Both the position numbers and the translations under genes were made by a program. Below the pieces are notes generated by a model. The model was not told the origin of the DNA and made no database searches. It saw only the letters and a program-made list of their open reading frames with translations. From contig NZ_BALC01000004.1 in the NCBI RefSeq assembly GCF_000612445.1, positions 124,001-188,000 on the forward strand: a stretch of 64,000 bases of DNA. Direction: 5' to 3'. The stretch's first letter is position 1. The number at the start of each line of letters is the position of its first letter. The DNA is from Liquorilactobacillus sucicola DSM 21376 = JCM 15457. Lineage in GTDB: Bacteria; Bacillota; Bacilli; Lactobacillales; Lactobacillaceae. Shown in pieces: positions 37,062-47,150 of this stretch.

Positions 37062-37733
37062 TTAATATGTTTGATCATCAAGATAGTGGTTATAGTAGTC
37101 CACCTTAACATTGCTCTGATCAACGATCATTTTGGTAACCGAGCCATTAGCCGGGCCCTGTGAAATGATGTCAATGTCAGGCGCAAAACGGTGCACAATA
37201 CTGCGAATAGTTGTCCCATGACTGACAAGCAGTACTTTATCATTGGTCTTTTGTTTAGTACGCAGGTAATCAAAGCCGGCGTTGATCCGGGTCCAATATT
37301 CAGCATCATTTTCAGCATCATGGAAGGGGTCGGTTTCTTTCATAAAATCCCGTGACTTTTCAATTGAATACTTAGTAATCAATTCTTCAAATGTTTCACA
37401 GTCGTGCATTGCACCAACCATCAGCCAAGTTTGACTGGAGTCATTGCCTTCAAAGTAACCATAGCTTTGTTCGCGAAAATTACGCAGAATTTTTGGCTGC
37501 GGCAATTCTGCTGATGCAACATTTTCGTCAATAATATAACCGCAAGTTCTTTTTGCTCTGGTCGTGTCACTATGATAAACATTGGAAAAACTGATATGTG
37601 CAAGATGACGGCCTGCACGATGACCATCTTCAATACCTTTTGGAGTTAAAGGTGAGTCACACCAGCCTTGCATCCGACGATAATGATTTAAAAAGGTTTG
37701 CCCGTGACGTACGAAATAAATAGTAAACGACAT
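37062..37733 (-). CDS. Histidine phosphatase family (phosphoglycerate-mutase-like) protein
   Basis: 223 residues of the branch 1 histidine phosphatase fold. RHG motif FVRHGQTFLNHYRRMQGWCDSPLTPKG with the phospho-accepting His near residue 9, and the second catalytic His in LLVSHGTTIRSIVH. Such proteins dephosphorylate small metabolites or act as cofactor-dependent mutases; this one lacks evidence for a specific substrate. ATG 37733 is used because CTAGGAGG lies seven bases upstream. Confidence 0.88.
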   Translation of the reverse strand: MSFTIYFVRHGQTFLNHYRRMQGWCDSPLTPKGIEDGHRAGRHLAHISFSNVYHSDTTRAKRTCGYIIDENVASAELPQPKILRNFREQSYGYFEGNDSSQTWLMVGAMHDCETFEELITKYSIEKSRDFMKETDPFHDAENDAEYWTRINAGFDYLRTKQKTNDKVLLVSHGTTIRSIVHRFAPDIDIISQGPANGSVTKMIVDQSNVKVDYYNHYLDDQTY

Positions 37734-37895
37734 CAATTTGCCTCCTAGAAAGTTAGTTACGAAATAATTAACGCTACAACAACAAGTATACATTGAAACA
37801 TGCTCTGACTGAAATTAATTTGACCTTTTACGACTAAATTAAATAAAAACATTCGCTTTAGGTATAGAAAAATTCGAGCCAAAATAATTAAAGAT

Positions 37896-37936
37896 AAGGG
37901 ACACCTCTAAAGCTTTTCACTTTATGGGTATCCCTC
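37896..37936 (-). terminator. Likely terminator of the DedA gene
   Basis: Imperfect hairpin (AGGGA/TCCCT, ACC/GGT, AAG/CTT) with AT-rich, T-rich minus-strand flank. Confidence 0.45.
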
Positions 37937-37969
37937 ACTGATAATTATTAATATTTTTTTAAAATCAAA

Positions 37970-38617
37970 TTAGTATCCAGCAGTAGCCCGATTCTTCATA
38001 AAGCGGTAAAGAAACAGCATCAGACCTGGGACGGCTGTCAAAGCAGCGAGTCCGATAAAGATCAACGAAAAATGTTCCTGCACGTAGCTGATCTGCCCGA
38101 AAAAGTAACCAAGCGAAGAACCAAAGGTCACCCATAATAAAACGCCCAGCAAGTTATAGATAGAAAAACGTTTGTAATCCATTTTTGCACTTCCAGAGAT
38201 TAGGGGGATAAAGGTTCTGATTAAGGGAATGAAACGCCCAAAGATAACCGTCTTTCCGCCATGTTTGTCAAAGAAATGCTGTGCTTTTGCAAGCTTTTCT
38301 TCTGAGAGCAGGCGCCTGAATAGTGGAAGTTTATGCAGGTTACGTCCAATTTCATAGTTAACTGTATCGCCGATCAATGCGGCAAAGAAGAACACAGGAA
38401 TCAGTATGCGAATATCGAGGGTTGATCCGGTAATTGCCGCTAAGGTGCTCGTGAAAAAGATTAGCGATTCCCCCGGCAGAAATGCGAAGACAACAAGCCC
38501 AGTTTCCATAAAGACAAGTGCGAACAGAGTGAGGTATACCCAACCGCCGAGAGTCTCAATTAGCGGTGCCATATACAGATGGAAATGTGAAAGAATAAAC
38601 AGAGCTTGACTAATCAA
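37970..38617 (-). CDS. DedA-family membrane protein
   Basis: 215-residue polytopic protein of the DedA/SNARE-associated superfamily, members of which recycle undecaprenyl phosphate or flip phospholipids. Seen: FAFLPGESLIFFTSTLAA, the ALIGDTVNYEIGRNL segment, and GRFIPLIRTFIPLISGSAKM with its conserved Arg residues. Start is TTG 38617 behind AAGGGAAG. Monocistronic. Confidence 0.88.
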   Translation of the reverse strand: MISQALFILSHFHLYMAPLIETLGGWVYLTLFALVFMETGLVVFAFLPGESLIFFTSTLAAITGSTLDIRILIPVFFFAALIGDTVNYEIGRNLHKLPLFRRLLSEEKLAKAQHFFDKHGGKTVIFGRFIPLIRTFIPLISGSAKMDYKRFSIYNLLGVLLWVTFGSSLGYFFGQISYVQEHFSLIFIGLAALTAVPGLMLFLYRFMKNRATAGY

Positions 38618-38795
38618 GACAACACTTCCCTTACATTAGATTTAGTTAAATTTTACAGGTTTTGAAGCCAAATTGCCAGTAATATAGGTGTAGTTAAACT
38701 AAATTTAAGGTCTTTCGAATAGGCTTTAATTGTAGCTGTTCTGTAAAAATGATAAAATTGTATGATCAGTAATTAGGAGAGCGGGGGATCAACAT

Positions 38796-41082
38796 ATGAC
38801 GATCAGGCAACAAGAACAGCAGCGAATGGATGAAGTTATACGCAAGATAAAAATAGCGGAGCAAAAGCATCACGAAGAGATAAGAAATGCTGAGAGTGAT
38901 ACCCACGCCATCAGATGATTTTTCAAATAATTTGCGTTTAAAAACAGAAACATATTCAGGTATTTTTGAAACAGCAGCTACAGTACGGCAACAGCAGCAA
39001 ATGCTGCAAGAACGTGAAAATAGCTGGCAACATGCTACAAAAAGACTGGATATTTTAAAAAAGCTGGAGAAAACACCGTACTTTGCCAGAATAGATTTTC
39101 AGGAAAAAGGAGAGCAAAAGGCAGAATCAATCTACATTGGTTTGGGCTCTTTTGCGGATAAGCCGGATAATTTCCTGATATATGATTGGCGCGCGCCGAT
39201 CTCAAGTATTTACTATGACGGTGGTATCGGTGATATTACTTATCAGACGCCAGATGGACTGCAGCATGTCAATGTGACTTTAAAGAGACAATTCTTAGTT
39301 GAGAATGGAAAGATAAAGACAGTTTTTGATACAGATGAAGCAGTGGGGGATCAGATGCTGTTAGATGTTCTAGATGAATCGTCTGACACCAAGATGAAGA
39401 GTATTGTGACAACTATTCAAAAGGAACAAAATCAGATTATCCGTGAAACCGATGCAGAGCTTCTATTTGTTCAAGGTGCAGCCGGTTCTGGTAAAACATC
39501 TGCTGTCTTGCAGCGTGTAGCTTATTTACTGTACCGTTACCGGGGAAAACTGACTTCCAGCCAAGTTATTTTATTCTCGCCCAACCAGCTGTTTAATGAT
39601 TATATTGATCAGGTCCTGCCAGAATTAGGCGAGCATAATATGGTTCAAATGACTTACTACCAGTATGCGCAACGCCGCCTGCCGCGTGTTCAAGTTGAGA
39701 CACTGCAGGAACGGTTTGAGGCAAAGCGGTCTGAAGCGCAGCAAAGGATTCTGAATTTGAAGAATAGTCTGCGCTTTTTTGGGGCGACAACTGCGTATAC
39801 ACGTTATCTGGAAAAGAAAGGTATGCGTTTCAAGAATATAATGTTCCGCGGGAAACCATTCTTTGAAAAGCAGAAGATCAGTCAAATCTACTATAGTTTT
39901 AATGAGAATTATCATCTGCGCAATCGGTTAAGCGCGACCAAGGAACGGTTGTTGAAAATGCTCAATCGCAGGGTAGAAAGTGAGTCACGAACTGAATGGG
40001 TTGAAAAAGCAATTCAAGAAGCTAGTTCGCAACAGTTAGCAGAACTTTATGGAGACCATCCGCGTGATTTCGAAAATGGCGATAAGGAATTGCGCTTTCT
40101 TGCACGACGCTTTGTCATGGAGCAGTATAAGAAGATTCATGCGGACATTATTCATAATCGTTTCTTGAACATTAATGCACAGTATATTCATTTCCTGAAA
40201 AATATTCCAGAATTAATTGAGCTCTCGAAGCTTAGTGTTGCGCAAGAGGAGTGGAAAGATAGTATTGCCGCTGTAATCTCAAGGTTGAAAAAAGGTCAGA
40301 TGCAGTTGGCAGATGTTACCCCATACTTGCATTTGTATGATCGGATTACCGGTAAGCGCGGAAATATTGAGATGCGACATGTTTTTATCGATGAGATTCA
40401 GGATTATACGCCTTATCAGTTGGCATTTCTGAAAGAAAACTTTCCGCGTGCTAGATTCACAGTCCTTGGGGATCTGAATCAAGCAATTTTCACGAAAAAA
40501 AATAGTTATAACTTGTTGGATGATGTTAGTGTGATGTTCCCTAAGGAGAAGACAAAGGTTGTCCAATTAACCAAGTCTTATCGGTCAACGCAGCAGATTA
40601 CCGACTTTACCAAGCAAATTCTTGTTGACGGAGCGGCGGTCGAGTCATTTGAACGTGAGGGAGAGCTGCCGCAGATTATGGTTGACACAACGGTGAATGC
40701 TTTAACACATGATGTTGTTGCACAAATCAAAAAAAATAACGATGACCAGCTGACAACGGCGATTATCTGTAAAACATTGAAGGAATGTGAGAAGCTGACA
40801 GATGCGCTTCGTGCTGAAGAAGTCCAGGTAACCTTGATCAAGACTGAAAATCAGCGGTTGGCTGCAGGAACGATCATAGTGCCGGCTTTTCTTGCCAAAG
40901 GGCTTGAATTTGATGCTGTTATTATGTGGAATGCGAATGAAGAAAACTATGCACTTGAAAGCGAAAGGCAGCTGGTGTATACGATTTGTTCGCGGGCAAT
41001 GCATCGTTTGAGCATCTACGCTTGTGGTCAATTATCGCCGTTATTCAAACGTGTTCCTACGAAGTATTTTGAATTTAAGTAG
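38796..41082 (+). CDS. helD: HelD-type SF1 helicase (RNA polymerase recycling ATPase), apparent frameshift near N-terminus
   Basis: HelD removes stalled RNA polymerase from DNA. ATG 38796 behind GGAGAGCGGGGG opens a typical HelD coiled-coil N-terminus (MTIRQQEQQRMDEVIRKIKI) that stops at 38916, while the remaining 731-residue frame starts at 38887 and continues DDFSNNLRLKTETY. A one-base insertion or two-base loss near 38905-38918 would join them. The body is complete: FLIYDWRAPISSIYYD, Walker A GAAGSGKTS, Walker B HVFIDEIQDYTPYQL, VLGDLNQAIF, and the C-terminal AKGLEFDAVIMWNA. Probable assembly indel rather than a shorter gene. Confidence 0.85.
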
Positions 41083-41197
41083 TGAGGTTGAATGTGCGGC
41101 CGCAAGTAAACGCACTTATGTTGCAAGAAGGGGCTTGGGCTGCGGTGAAAAAATGGTATAATTGGGACAATCATTTAAGCAGGTATAGGAGCCGCAA

Positions 41198-42118
41198 ATG
41201 TATAATCAGATGAATTACTACAAGATTCCGCGTGAAGAGTGGCGTGAATTTTATCAGGATCATATTTCTCCCTTGAGCGCAGAAGAGTTGTCACGGATAA
41301 AATCAGTAAATGATCGTATTTCATTGCAGGATGTGCAGGATGTGTATGTTCCGCTGGTGCATCTTTTGGGACTTTATCTTAGGTCGCGCCAAGACCTTTT
41401 GAACAAACAGGCTGACTTTTTGGGAATAAGAGCACACAAAGTGCCATTTATACTGGGGATCGCCGGTAGTGTAGCAGTGGGTAAGAGTACGATCGCACGT
41501 CTGCTGCAGACAATGTTGAGTGGGATCTATCCCGATAAGAAGGTTCAGTTGATTACCACAGATGGTTTTCTTTTCCCGAATAAAGAACTGAAAAGGCGTC
41601 ATTTGATGAAGCGAAAGGGATTTCCTGAATCGTATGATATGCGGCGCCTACTACTGTTTACGAACGACGTTAAGAATGGACTTTTGGCCAAAGCCCCTGT
41701 TTATTCGCATAAAGTGTACGATATTATACCGGGAAAATTTGAAGTTGTTGATAATCCTGATATTTTGATAGTTGAGGGGATCAATGTTTTGCAACTGCCA
41801 AGCAACCAGCAATTGTATGTCAGCGACTTTTTTGATTTCTCAATTTATGTTGATGCACAGGAAAGTTTGATCAAGAAATGGTATTTGGAACGCTTTGGGA
41901 TGTTGTTGGACACAGCTTTCCAAGATCCGACGAATTATTATTACCCATACGCGATTGGTGATCGTGCTTCCGCGTTTAGAATGGCAAAACGAGTTTGGCG
42001 TTCGATTAATCTGCCCAATCTGCATGAATATATCGTTCCAACAAGAAATCGCGCAGATTTGATCGTGCATAAGACCAAAAACCATCTAGTAAACGAACTA
42101 TTTCTGCGCAAGTATTAA
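41198..42118 (+). CDS. coaA: Type I pantothenate kinase
   Basis: Phosphorylates pantothenate, the first step of coenzyme A synthesis. P-loop [12 protein letters not shown] (88-98), [36 protein letters not shown] and VEGINVLQ are diagnostic. 306 residues is the usual length. Start ATG 41198 behind TAGGAG. Guanine nucleotide gene guaA follows from its own promoter. Confidence 0.94.
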   Translation: MYNQMNYYKIPREEWREFYQDHISPLSAEELSRIKSVNDRISLQDVQDVYVPLVHLLGLYLRSRQDLLNKQADFLGIRAHKVPFILGIAGSVAVGKSTIARLLQTMLSGIYPDKKVQLITTDGFLFPNKELKRRHLMKRKGFPESYDMRRLLLFTNDVKNGLLAKAPVYSHKVYDIIPGKFEVVDNPDILIVEGINVLQLPSNQQLYVSDFFDFSIYVDAQESLIKKWYLERFGMLLDTAFQDPTNYYYPYAIGDRASAFRMAKRVWRSINLPNLHEYIVPTRNRADLIVHKTKNHLVNELFLRKY

Positions 42119-42155
42119 AGAACTGTCATAATGTACGTGATTTCCATAATTTGAT

Positions 42156-42184
42156 TTGACCAGTCTCTTAACTATCTGTAAAAT
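42156..42184 (+). promoter_or_regulatory. guaA promoter
   Basis: TTGACC, 17-base spacer, TAAAAT. No purine riboswitch or PurBox was recognised between it and the start. Confidence 0.65.
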
Positions 42185-42226
42185 AAGTGGGAGATGTAGT
42201 AGTAAAAATAAGATGAGGTGAATGTC

Positions 42227-43781
42227 TTGACAAATATTGACATGCAGGCTTTTGATAAGATCATCGTTCTTGACTTCGGGAGTCAGTATAATCAATTGAT
42301 CACACGTCGAATTCGTGAATTCGGTGTTTATTCAGAATTATTATCACATAAAATAACGGCTGCTGAGATAAAGAAAATGGCACCTAAGGCATTATTTTTT
42401 CTGGTGGTCCGAACAGTGTCTATGATGGCAAAGCTTCCATGTTGATCCAGAGATTTTCAAACTCGGGATACCGATTTTAGGAATCTGTTATGGAATGCAG
42501 CTGATGGCAACAGAGCTGTCAGGTGGAAAAGTTGAACGAGCAACCAATAAAGAATATGGCAAAGCTGTCATTGAGGTAACTGATAGTAAGGCAGTTCTTT
42601 TCCATGATTTGCCGCAAAAACAAACTGTCTGGATGAGTCATGGAGACTTGGTCACACAAGTTCCTGATGGTTTTAAGGCAACAGCAACAAGTGAGAACTG
42701 TCCTATTTCCGCCATGGCAAATGACGACAAGAAATTTTACGGTTTGCAGTTCCATACAGAAGTCCGTAATACTGAATACGGTAATGAAATTCTGCGCCAC
42801 TTTGCATTTGATGTCTGTGAAGCTCGTGACAACTGGTCAATGGATGATTTCATTGACATGCAGATTGCTAAGATTCGCGCCACAGTTGGCGATAAAAAGG
42901 TTCTGCTGGGACTTTCTGGTGGAGTTGATTCATCAGTTGTTGGGGTATTACTGCATAAAGCAATCGGCCCACAATTGACAAGTATTTTTGTTGACCATGG
43001 TCTTTTGCGCAAAGGCGAAGTTGAACAAGTGATGGAGAGCCTAGAAGGCAAGTTTGGCCTGAATATCATTCAGGTCAACGCCAAAGAACGTTTTATGAAG
43101 AAACTTGCTGGTGTCTCCGATCCGGAAAAGAAACGGAAGATTATCGGCAATGAGTTTATCCGCGTGTTCGATGACGAAGCTGCCAAGTTAGATGGAATCG
43201 ATTATCTAGCTCAAGGAACGTTATACACCGATGTGATTGAATCTGGAACAGATACGGCGCAGACAATCAAATCGCATCATAATGTAGGCGGACTGCCAGA
43301 AGATATCCAATTCCAACTAATTGAACCCCTGAACACTTTATTCAAGGATGAAGTGCGCGAATTGGGTGAGAAGCTAGGAATGCCATCTGAATTAGTTTGG
43401 CGGCAACCGTTCCCTGGTCCCGGTTTAGGAATTCGTGTCATTGGGGAAATCACTGAAGAAAAATTACAGATCGTACGTGATAGTGATCTGATCTTACGTG
43501 AAGAAGTTGCTAACCATGGACTTGAACGCGAAATCTGGCAATATTTCACCGTTCTACCTGGCATTAGAAGTGTTGGTGTGATGGGGGATGGTCGCACATA
43601 CGACTATACAGTTGGAATACGTGCCGTGACTTCGATTGATGGCATGACAGCCGATTTCGCAAAGATCCCATGGGATGTCTTGCAAGAAATCTCTGTCCGT
43701 ATCGTTAACGAGGTTGCACACGTCAACCGCGTAGTGTACGACATCACCTCCAAGCCCCCGGCAACGATTGAGTGGGAATAA
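42227..43781 (+). pseudogene. guaA: GMP synthase (glutamine-hydrolysing), two frameshifts in this sequence
   Basis: Converts XMP to GMP. Start TTG 42227 behind GAGGTG gives [20 protein letters not shown]. The frame is lost at the T run 42395-42400 (one T short; [11 protein letters not shown] continues one frame on) and again near 42434-42438 (one base short; [19 protein letters not shown] continues in the third frame). The rest is intact: amidotransferase Cys in GICYGMQ, PP-loop LSGGVDSSV, and C-terminal [12 protein letters not shown] synthase is normally indispensable unless guanine is salvaged, so indel errors are likeliest. The mobile element at 43766-58482 is integrated in its last codons and preserves them. 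Confidence 0.9.
43766..43779 (+). repeat. attL: left end direct repeat of the integrated element
   Basis: GATTGAGTGGGAAT, the end of guaA (encoding IEWE and the stop). An identical copy lies at 58469-58482 just beyond the integrase gene. One copy is the original guaA 3' end, the other came with the element. Confidence 0.85.
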
Positions 43782-43871
43782 AGGTTATATAGGATTTGAA
43801 TGGGGAATCCCTTTATTTCAGGACTTTAGCGGAGCACATCCAACTTAAAAAGATAAAAAACATTATGGTTG

Positions 43872-43893
43872 TTTGCCAAAAGTTTACCAAAAA
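43872..43893 (+). repeat. Possible integrase arm-binding repeats, left end
   Basis: Tandem TTTGCCAA and TTTACCAA about 100 bases inside attL. A matching pair (TTTGCCAATTG, TTTGCCAG) lies at 58389-58408 inside attR. Repeats at both ends of an element are typical of tyrosine-integrase arm sites. Confidence 0.45.
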
Positions 43894-43896
43894 ATG

Positions 43897-43935
43897 AAAA
43901 GCAGTGATACTCTGTTGGGTATTACTGCTTTTTTA
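43897..43935 (+). terminator. Terminator at the left end of the element
   Basis: 14-bp stem AAAAGCAGTGATAC/GTATTACTGCTTTT with one G-U pair and 8-base loop, then T run. It would stop guaA transcripts entering the element now that the native terminator is displaced. Confidence 0.75.
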
Positions 43936-43969
43936 CTTTTTATTTTTTGAAAAGTATTTTAAAAGCAAC

Positions 43970-44000
43970 ATCCTGGTATTTGTGTGCCAAATACTAGGAT
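43970..44000 (+). repeat. 13-bp stem hairpin, role unknown
   Basis: ATCCTGGTATTTG and CAAATACTAGGAT with a 5-base loop, no T run. Rest of the 43782-44182 gap is AT-rich and has no gene. Confidence 0.5.
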
Positions 44001-44182
44001 AAGAGCAATATTTTACAATTAATAACTAGATAAAAAATACTCAAATAAGCAGATTTGTCTACCAAAAATCTAGAGTTATTTTTTGGACATACGAATTTAA
44101 GGCTTAAACGGATAGTAGGTGATTAAAATATGAACTAGAATATGTTATGCTTAATTAAGTTCAATGACAAGGAGTTGGCACC

Positions 44183-45040
44183 ATGAATGTGAATGTATTA
44201 TTGAATGAACTATTTACGGTTAACTCTCTAAAAAAAATATTAACTAATAAAAATTACACAACGTTCCAGAAAACGGCACATAAAATAGTTGAAATCAATA
44301 ATGGAATGACAAATTTTGAAATTTTGAGCGCAATTTACAAATTTATGTCTAAGAAACATAGAAATGAATACTTTTATAAAAATACATTGTTTAATAAAAT
44401 ATTATTAGGGCAACATAGCGTAAATACTACTACAGCTATTCGTGAATTACCAGTTGCAGGTAATATCTTAGATTTTTTAATAGTTAATGGTAGTGGACAG
44501 GTCTACGAAATAAAAACAGAACTTGATAATTTAAAAAGATTAGAAGGTCAAATTAATGCTTACTATAAAGCTTTTTCTTTTTGTAATATTGTGACAAATG
44601 AAGATGATATTGAAGGGACTATGAGCCACGTAAGCAGACCAGAGGTTGGAATTATAGTGCTTACAAAAAGAAATACTTTGCATGTGGAGAGAGAACCAGT
44701 TAAATATGATGGTGGCCTAGAATATGAAGCTATGTTCAAGATTTTAAGAAAGTATGAGTTTGAAGATATACTAAAAACTCATTTTGGAGAGCTTCCCAAA
44801 GCAAATTCTTTTGAATATTATACAGTTTGCTTTGATATGTTTAAAAAAATTGAAATTACTTTAGCTCAAAGCTATATGTTAAAACAGTTGAAAAAAAGGT
44901 ATACTATCACCAAGAATCAAGTGCATGAATTTAACAAGGTTCCTATGGAACTCAAATCATTAGTATACTTTTCAGAATATAAAAAAAGAGATTTTGAACA
45001 ATTAAATCATTTTTTATATAAAACAGATATGGAGGCCTAA
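44183..45040 (+). CDS. sce7726-type PD-(D/E)XK nuclease-like protein
   Basis: 285 residues, first gene of a three-gene operon. A PD-(D/E)XK core is visible: D97 in AGNILDFLIV, E109-x-K111 in VYEIKTE, then Q123INAY127, the QxxxY motif found in RecB/AddB-like nucleases. N-terminal ~85 residues are helical, and the C-terminal ~130 residues look like an accessory domain. Layout and partner fit proteins named sce7726 family (recalled, not searched). The next gene starts 4 bases after the stop. Strong AT bias against the core genes points to transfer. Inferred role: DNA-cleaving effector of a defence or toxin module. Confidence 0.7.
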   Translation: MNVNVLLNELFTVNSLKKILTNKNYTTFQKTAHKIVEINNGMTNFEILSAIYKFMSKKHRNEYFYKNTLFNKILLGQHSVNTTTAIRELPVAGNILDFLIVNGSGQVYEIKTELDNLKRLEGQINAYYKAFSFCNIVTNEDDIEGTMSHVSRPEVGIIVLTKRNTLHVEREPVKYDGGLEYEAMFKILRKYEFEDILKTHFGELPKANSFEYYTVCFDMFKKIEITLAQSYMLKQLKKRYTITKNQVHEFNKVPMELKSLVYFSEYKKRDFEQLNHFLYKTDMEA

Positions 45041-45044
45041 TATT

Positions 45045-45971
45045 ATGTATTTTCCCTTGCTACGTGGTAAACAGAATGAGTTACTGGCTCTGAGAGAGCT
45101 TCTGGAAGAAAATAGTCTTAGTAAAGAAATTTTACCAATAATTGAACCTATAAAACCATCCGCTACTTTTAGATTATTGCTTAATCATTTTCAAGACAAA
45201 ACTCGAGAACTGATGGTAATTCAAAATACCAATTTAACTAATTACGTTGGATTCGATAATGATGAAGTAAGTGAAATTAAAGCAGAAGACAATTTCATTC
45301 CTACATACTATATAAAAAAAGATGAAGATCTTAATCTTATGAATAAGGAGAAGGCTTACAATGCACTTATTTTAGGCAAAAAAGCTAAAGTTGATGTCGG
45401 AAAGATTCTTGATAGCAAATTGTACTTAATTGTTAATACACAGAACAGAACCATAAGAGATCTGTTGAGGGCTAATGTGGAAAAACTTGTAGAACTTAAT
45501 GATAGTTTTGACAAGCAGAAAAGAAATCAAGATTATGAACAAGAAAACGATGAAGTTTTTTCTGAAGAGCATCTGTATTACAAAAAAGATGGTTTTTTGG
45601 GGTTTAGCGACTATTCAATTGTTGGAGAAGAATTTATTGACGCGGGTTTTGCACCCAAAGCGGTAGCTATACATATCGTGTATTTTGATAAGGATAATAA
45701 GTTGCGGATACGCCATTTTGTTTCCGATTCTAATGATGATATTTTTAATCCTGCCGGTAAATTTGCAGAAGCTTTAAAAAAGCTTATTGATTGGTATGCT
45801 GGAAATTCATTTGATAGGAAAAATGATTCTAATGCGCTAAGAGAATTTAAAAAGTTAAATGATGCAGGTACATATCCAGGATTAGGAGTTATAAAAAAGT
45901 TGTCTATAAAACATCATTTAGAGATTATGGGGAAATTTTTAGAAGGTCAAAAAAATGAATTGTTGCAGTAA
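45045..45971 (+). CDS. sce7725-type (beta family) protein
   Basis: 308 residues starting MYFPLLRGKQNELLALRELLEEN, followed by ILPIIEPIKP; this opening is characteristic of the sce7725/beta-protein family that usually travels with sce7726. The fold suggests a TIM-barrel-like or phage beta-type protein, but no catalytic motif can be claimed. It starts 4 bases after the nuclease gene and overlaps the RES gene by 17 bases, so all three are probably made in fixed proportions. Biochemical role unknown; possibly a sensor or regulator of the nuclease. Confidence 0.68.
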   Translation: MYFPLLRGKQNELLALRELLEENSLSKEILPIIEPIKPSATFRLLLNHFQDKTRELMVIQNTNLTNYVGFDNDEVSEIKAEDNFIPTYYIKKDEDLNLMNKEKAYNALILGKKAKVDVGKILDSKLYLIVNTQNRTIRDLLRANVEKLVELNDSFDKQKRNQDYEQENDEVFSEEHLYYKKDGFLGFSDYSIVGEEFIDAGFAPKAVAIHIVYFDKDNKLRIRHFVSDSNDDIFNPAGKFAEALKKLIDWYAGNSFDRKNDSNALREFKKLNDAGTYPGLGVIKKLSIKHHLEIMGKFLEGQKNELLQ

Positions 45972-47076
45972 CTGTTTTAAAGATCATGATATTCAAGAGA
46001 GAATTGAAACATTGCATGAAAAAGGAAACTGTGATTTTTGTGGAAGCGAAGATACTTATATAATGGATTTAGAAAAAGCCAGTAAAAAGCAAGACTATGC
46101 AATTGGATTCGCTTCAGATTTTGAAGATTTATTAGAACAATATACGCATCAATATCCGTATGAGTATTTAGATTACGCACATAAGGTTGCTGATGCATTA
46201 TTAGACATAGAAAACTTTTTTTCCCTGCCCAGTGAAAAAGTGTCAATTTTTTTAAAAGCATTATTGCCTGATTTGTACAAAAATGAGCCTAAACTGTTTG
46301 ATGGACTTGTCGTACCTATTTTTAGGTTGAATTCAGAATCTGTAAAAGAGAGTGGTATATTTAAAGGAAAATCCTGGAAAGATTTTGAAAATGACATCAA
46401 AAGAAATAATAGATTTTATTCAACTATGGTAAATGAAGAAATTTTAAAACTTTTTTTTGGTTCTTGCATAAAAAATCTTCCTGAAAGCAAAAAATTATAT
46501 AGAGCTAGAATTGATGATGCAGGAATAGGGTTCGAGTTAAAAGACATGGGTAAGGCTCCTGAAGGAAAGGCAACGCCTGGAAGATTAAATGCTTCAGGAA
46601 TTGGATATTTTTATTTAAGTGAAGACTCTAGAGTAGCATTGAAAGAAATAAAAGCGGCCGTAAATGATGTCTGCACGATTGCAGCTTTTGTAACTAAATC
46701 TTCAAAAAATAATGAGAATTTAAAAGTTGTGGATTTATCACAAATTAAGAACATTGATATTCTTAGTTTTTCTGACAAAGATGTATATCTTATGAATAAA
46801 GAAATTTTAAAAGATATAGATAATGAAATGCAAAGAATGAGTGGTAGAGAACGTTCAGAAGTTCTCTATGCGCCTACCGAGTATATGAGTGATTTAATTA
46901 AATCTATGGATGTAGACGGTATAATGTACGATAGTTCGTTGGATAGTGGTGTAAAGGATATTGTATTATTTGAAGACTTCAATGATAGTGATTCGAAAAT
47001 TGTAGCGGTTAAAGATGAGTTGAAAACTTATGTAATAAAGAATATAACCTATAATTTTGAAGAGCGTTTTGATTAA
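45955..47076 (+). CDS. RES-domain protein with N-terminal zinc ribbon and HEPN-associated region
   Basis: 373 residues. N-terminus has two CxxC pairs (CSNC and CDFC), then a helical region resembling the HEPN/RES-associated domain, then a RES domain (about 180-370). The namesake residues are visible: Arg in KLYRARI, Glu in VALKEIKA, Ser in IMYDSSLDSG. RES proteins of the MbcT/ParT class degrade or transfer from NAD, so this is a candidate NAD-directed toxin. The start overlaps the preceding gene by 17 bases. The usual DUF2384 Xre antitoxin is absent; the converging XRE protein at 47135 is a different type. Confidence 0.75.
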   Translation: MNCCSNCFKDHDIQERIETLHEKGNCDFCGSEDTYIMDLEKASKKQDYAIGFASDFEDLLEQYTHQYPYEYLDYAHKVADALLDIENFFSLPSEKVSIFLKALLPDLYKNEPKLFDGLVVPIFRLNSESVKESGIFKGKSWKDFENDIKRNNRFYSTMVNEEILKLFFGSCIKNLPESKKLYRARIDDAGIGFELKDMGKAPEGKATPGRLNASGIGYFYLSEDSRVALKEIKAAVNDVCTIAAFVTKSSKNNENLKVVDLSQIKNIDILSFSDKDVYLMNKEILKDIDNEMQRMSGRERSEVLYAPTEYMSDLIKSMDVDGIMYDSSLDSGVKDIVLFEDFNDSDSKIVAVKDELKTYVIKNITYNFEERFD

Positions 47077-47106
47077 ATTTACTAAAAGATTGCATTAAGC
47101 AACACG

Positions 47107-47150
47107 AAGAGTTCTTAAAATGTACATTATCATTTTAAGAATTCTTTTTA
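47107..47150 (+). terminator. Bidirectional terminator after the RES gene
   Basis: Stem GAGTTCTTAAAATG/CATTTTAAGAATTC around an 8-base loop, flanked by T on the plus strand. It overlaps the stop codon of the convergent XRE gene. Confidence 0.7.

Noticed and set aside
38887-38918. ATG 38887 as the true helD start
   Set aside because: No ribosome site in front of it, and the upstream frame from 38796 encodes a recognisable HelD N-terminal coiled coil.
42121-42226. Purine riboswitch before guaA
   Set aside because: No three-way-junction core seen; only a promoter is supported.
43200-43597. Minus-strand frames in guaA
   Set aside because: Shadow frames opposite the conserved C-terminal domain of GMP synthase.
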